Source: Carnobacterium sp. | Lineage (GTDB): Bacteria; Bacillota; Bacilli; Lactobacillales; Carnobacteriaceae | Direction: 5' to 3' | Length of the DNA stretch: 48,353 nt | NCBI GenBank assembly: GCA_020431645.1 | Contig: JAGQHW010000004.1 | Location: 1 to 48,353, forward strand | Shown here: in pieces, positions 47,620 to 48,353 of the stretch | Layout of the letters: the number at the start of each line of letters is the position of its first letter | Numbering within the stretch: position 1 is the first letter of the stretch | Translations under genes and position numbers: made by a program | Notes under the pieces: model-generated | Database searches by the model: none | The model's input: only the letters and a program-made list of their open reading frames with translations | Told to the model about the DNA's origin: nothing

Positions 47620-48353
47620 ATGAAAATAAATCGAGAAAACGATGGATTAGCTTTAGCTAAAAAGCTTCATGAAAAGAATGTTACGCCATTTGAATTAGTA
47701 GAACAAGCTTTCAAAAAAATTGAAGCTGAAAATCCAAAATGGAATGCTGTTATCCATACCCGTAAAGAAAAAGCTTTAAAAGAAGCACTAGATAAAGATT
47801 TTTCTACTACTCTATTCGGTGGGTTACCGATTTTAGTCAAAGGACTAGGCCAAGATATCGCTCAAGAGCCTAGCACCTCTGGTTCACGGCTGCTGAAAAA
47901 TCATTGTGCAAAACAGACTAGTAACTTCACAAAAGCGCTAGAGAAGGCAGGATTTATTGTTATTGGTCAAACCAATACTCCTGAATTTGGTTTCAAAAAT
48001 ATTACAGATCCTAGTTTATACGGTTCAACACGCAATCCTTGGAATGGCGATTACTCACCAGGAGGATCAAGTGGAGGTGCTGCTGCTAGTATTGTTTCAG
48101 ACATGGTTCTAATCTCTGGCGCTAGTGACGGTGGTGGATCTATTCGAATACCAGCAGCTTTTTCCGGTCTTGTTGGTTTGAAGCCCACTCGTGGCAGAAC
48201 ACCTATTGGACCAGGTTCTGGCCGCGGTTGGCAAGGAGCATCGATTAGTTTTGCTTTGACCAAGTCAATTCGCGACACAGCTGCTATGCTTGATGTCATG
48301 CAAACTGTTCAAGAATTAGCTGCTTTTCAAACACCACTTTTTGAACCTGGCTA
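47620..48353 (+). CDS. Amidase signature family enzyme, truncated by the window edge
   Basis: The first 244 codons of an amidase-signature hydrolase; no stop is reached before the window ends. The triad is complete: K74 in PILVKGLG, S150 in PGGSSGG and S174 in ASDGGGSIRIP, with the 24-residue spacing typical of the family. GTNTPEFG-like text appears as GQTNTPEFGF (116-125). It differs clearly from the amidase at 41823-43049, so they are not recent duplicates. GAGG lies before the ATG. Family members of this type usually have about 450-490 residues, so roughly half is missing here. Substrate unknown. Confidence 0.9.
   Translation, partial: MKINRENDGLALAKKLHEKNVTPFELVEQAFKKIEAENPKWNAVIHTRKEKALKEALDKDFSTTLFGGLPILVKGLGQDIAQEPSTSGSRLLKNHCAKQTSNFTKALEKAGFIVIGQTNTPEFGFKNITDPSLYGSTRNPWNGDYSPGGSSGGAAASIVSDMVLISGASDGGGSIRIPAAFSGLVGLKPTRGRTPIGPGSGRGWQGASISFALTKSIRDTAAMLDVMQTVQELAAFQTPLFEPG

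Noticed and set aside
48051..48299. 82-codon minus-strand frame at the right edge
   Set aside because: It lies fully inside the partial amidase gene on the opposite strand, is Pro/Ala/Arg-rich unlike this genome, and has no SD. It is a shadow of the conserved amidase signature.
41823..48353. The two amidase genes as a recent duplication
   Set aside because: Their catalytic motifs differ (GGSSSG and GSDCLGS against GGSSGG and ASDGGGS), as do their N-termini, so they are distinct subfamilies.

Overview
The window looks like a chromosomal segment from a low-GC, non-spore-forming Firmicute of the Lactobacillales, most plausibly a Carnobacterium-like member of the Carnobacteriaceae. The evidence is the AT-rich sequence, a PepV-type dipeptidase, L-lactate dehydrogenase, an AdcC/AdcB zinc transporter with the lactobacillales-type Walker A, a tyrS T-box, and gene order. 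The assignment to genus is inference from recall, not from a search.

From about 0.4 to 38.3 kb nearly all genes are on the minus strand. They follow, in mirror image, the classic Bacillus subtilis metS-to-lysS order: metG, tatD, rnmV, rsmA, veg, ispE, purR, glmU, prs, pth, mfd, a MurJ/SpoVB-type flippase, yabN (mazG), yabO (rqcP), divIC, yabR, tilS, hpt, ftsH, hslO, cysK, lysS. The sporulation genes known from that block (yabG, sspF, spoVG, spoVT, yabP, yabQ, spoIIE) are missing, as is coaX. Other genes sit at the joints: adcC-adcB between ispE and purR; a cellulose-synthase-like glycosyltransferase and a cupin between purR and glmU; and, between prs and pth, a NusG domain II protein, a peptide-binding lipoprotein with pepV, ldh, and an RsbQ-like hydrolase with a PAS-GGDEF protein. 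At the left edge, downstream of lysS, tandem consensus promoters point out of the window and probably drive an rRNA operon.

From 38.3 kb to the right end the block is accessory and of mixed orientation: a DUF72 protein, a luciferase-like oxidoreductase, a small membrane protein, an unrecognised 120-residue protein, an amidase / RraA-like pair, an AhpD-like protein, a decayed VOC gene, T-box-controlled tyrS, a GNAT acetyltransferase and a second amidase cut by the window edge.

Regulation is unusually readable. I see a CtsR box before ftsH, a Zur-type box before adcCB, a PurBox before purR, a tyrosine T-box, tandem veg promoters, and many intrinsic terminators, several shared by convergent genes. 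The most interesting theme is signalling. An RsbQ-type hydrolase is paired with an RsbP-like PAS domain fused to a diguanylate cyclase instead of a PP2C phosphatase. About 9 kb away lies a solitary BcsA-like synthase whose catalytic and gating motifs are intact but whose PilZ-like tail lacks the usual c-di-GMP-binding motifs. Most of the rest is housekeeping: translation, cell-wall precursors, nucleotide synthesis, division and protein quality control.
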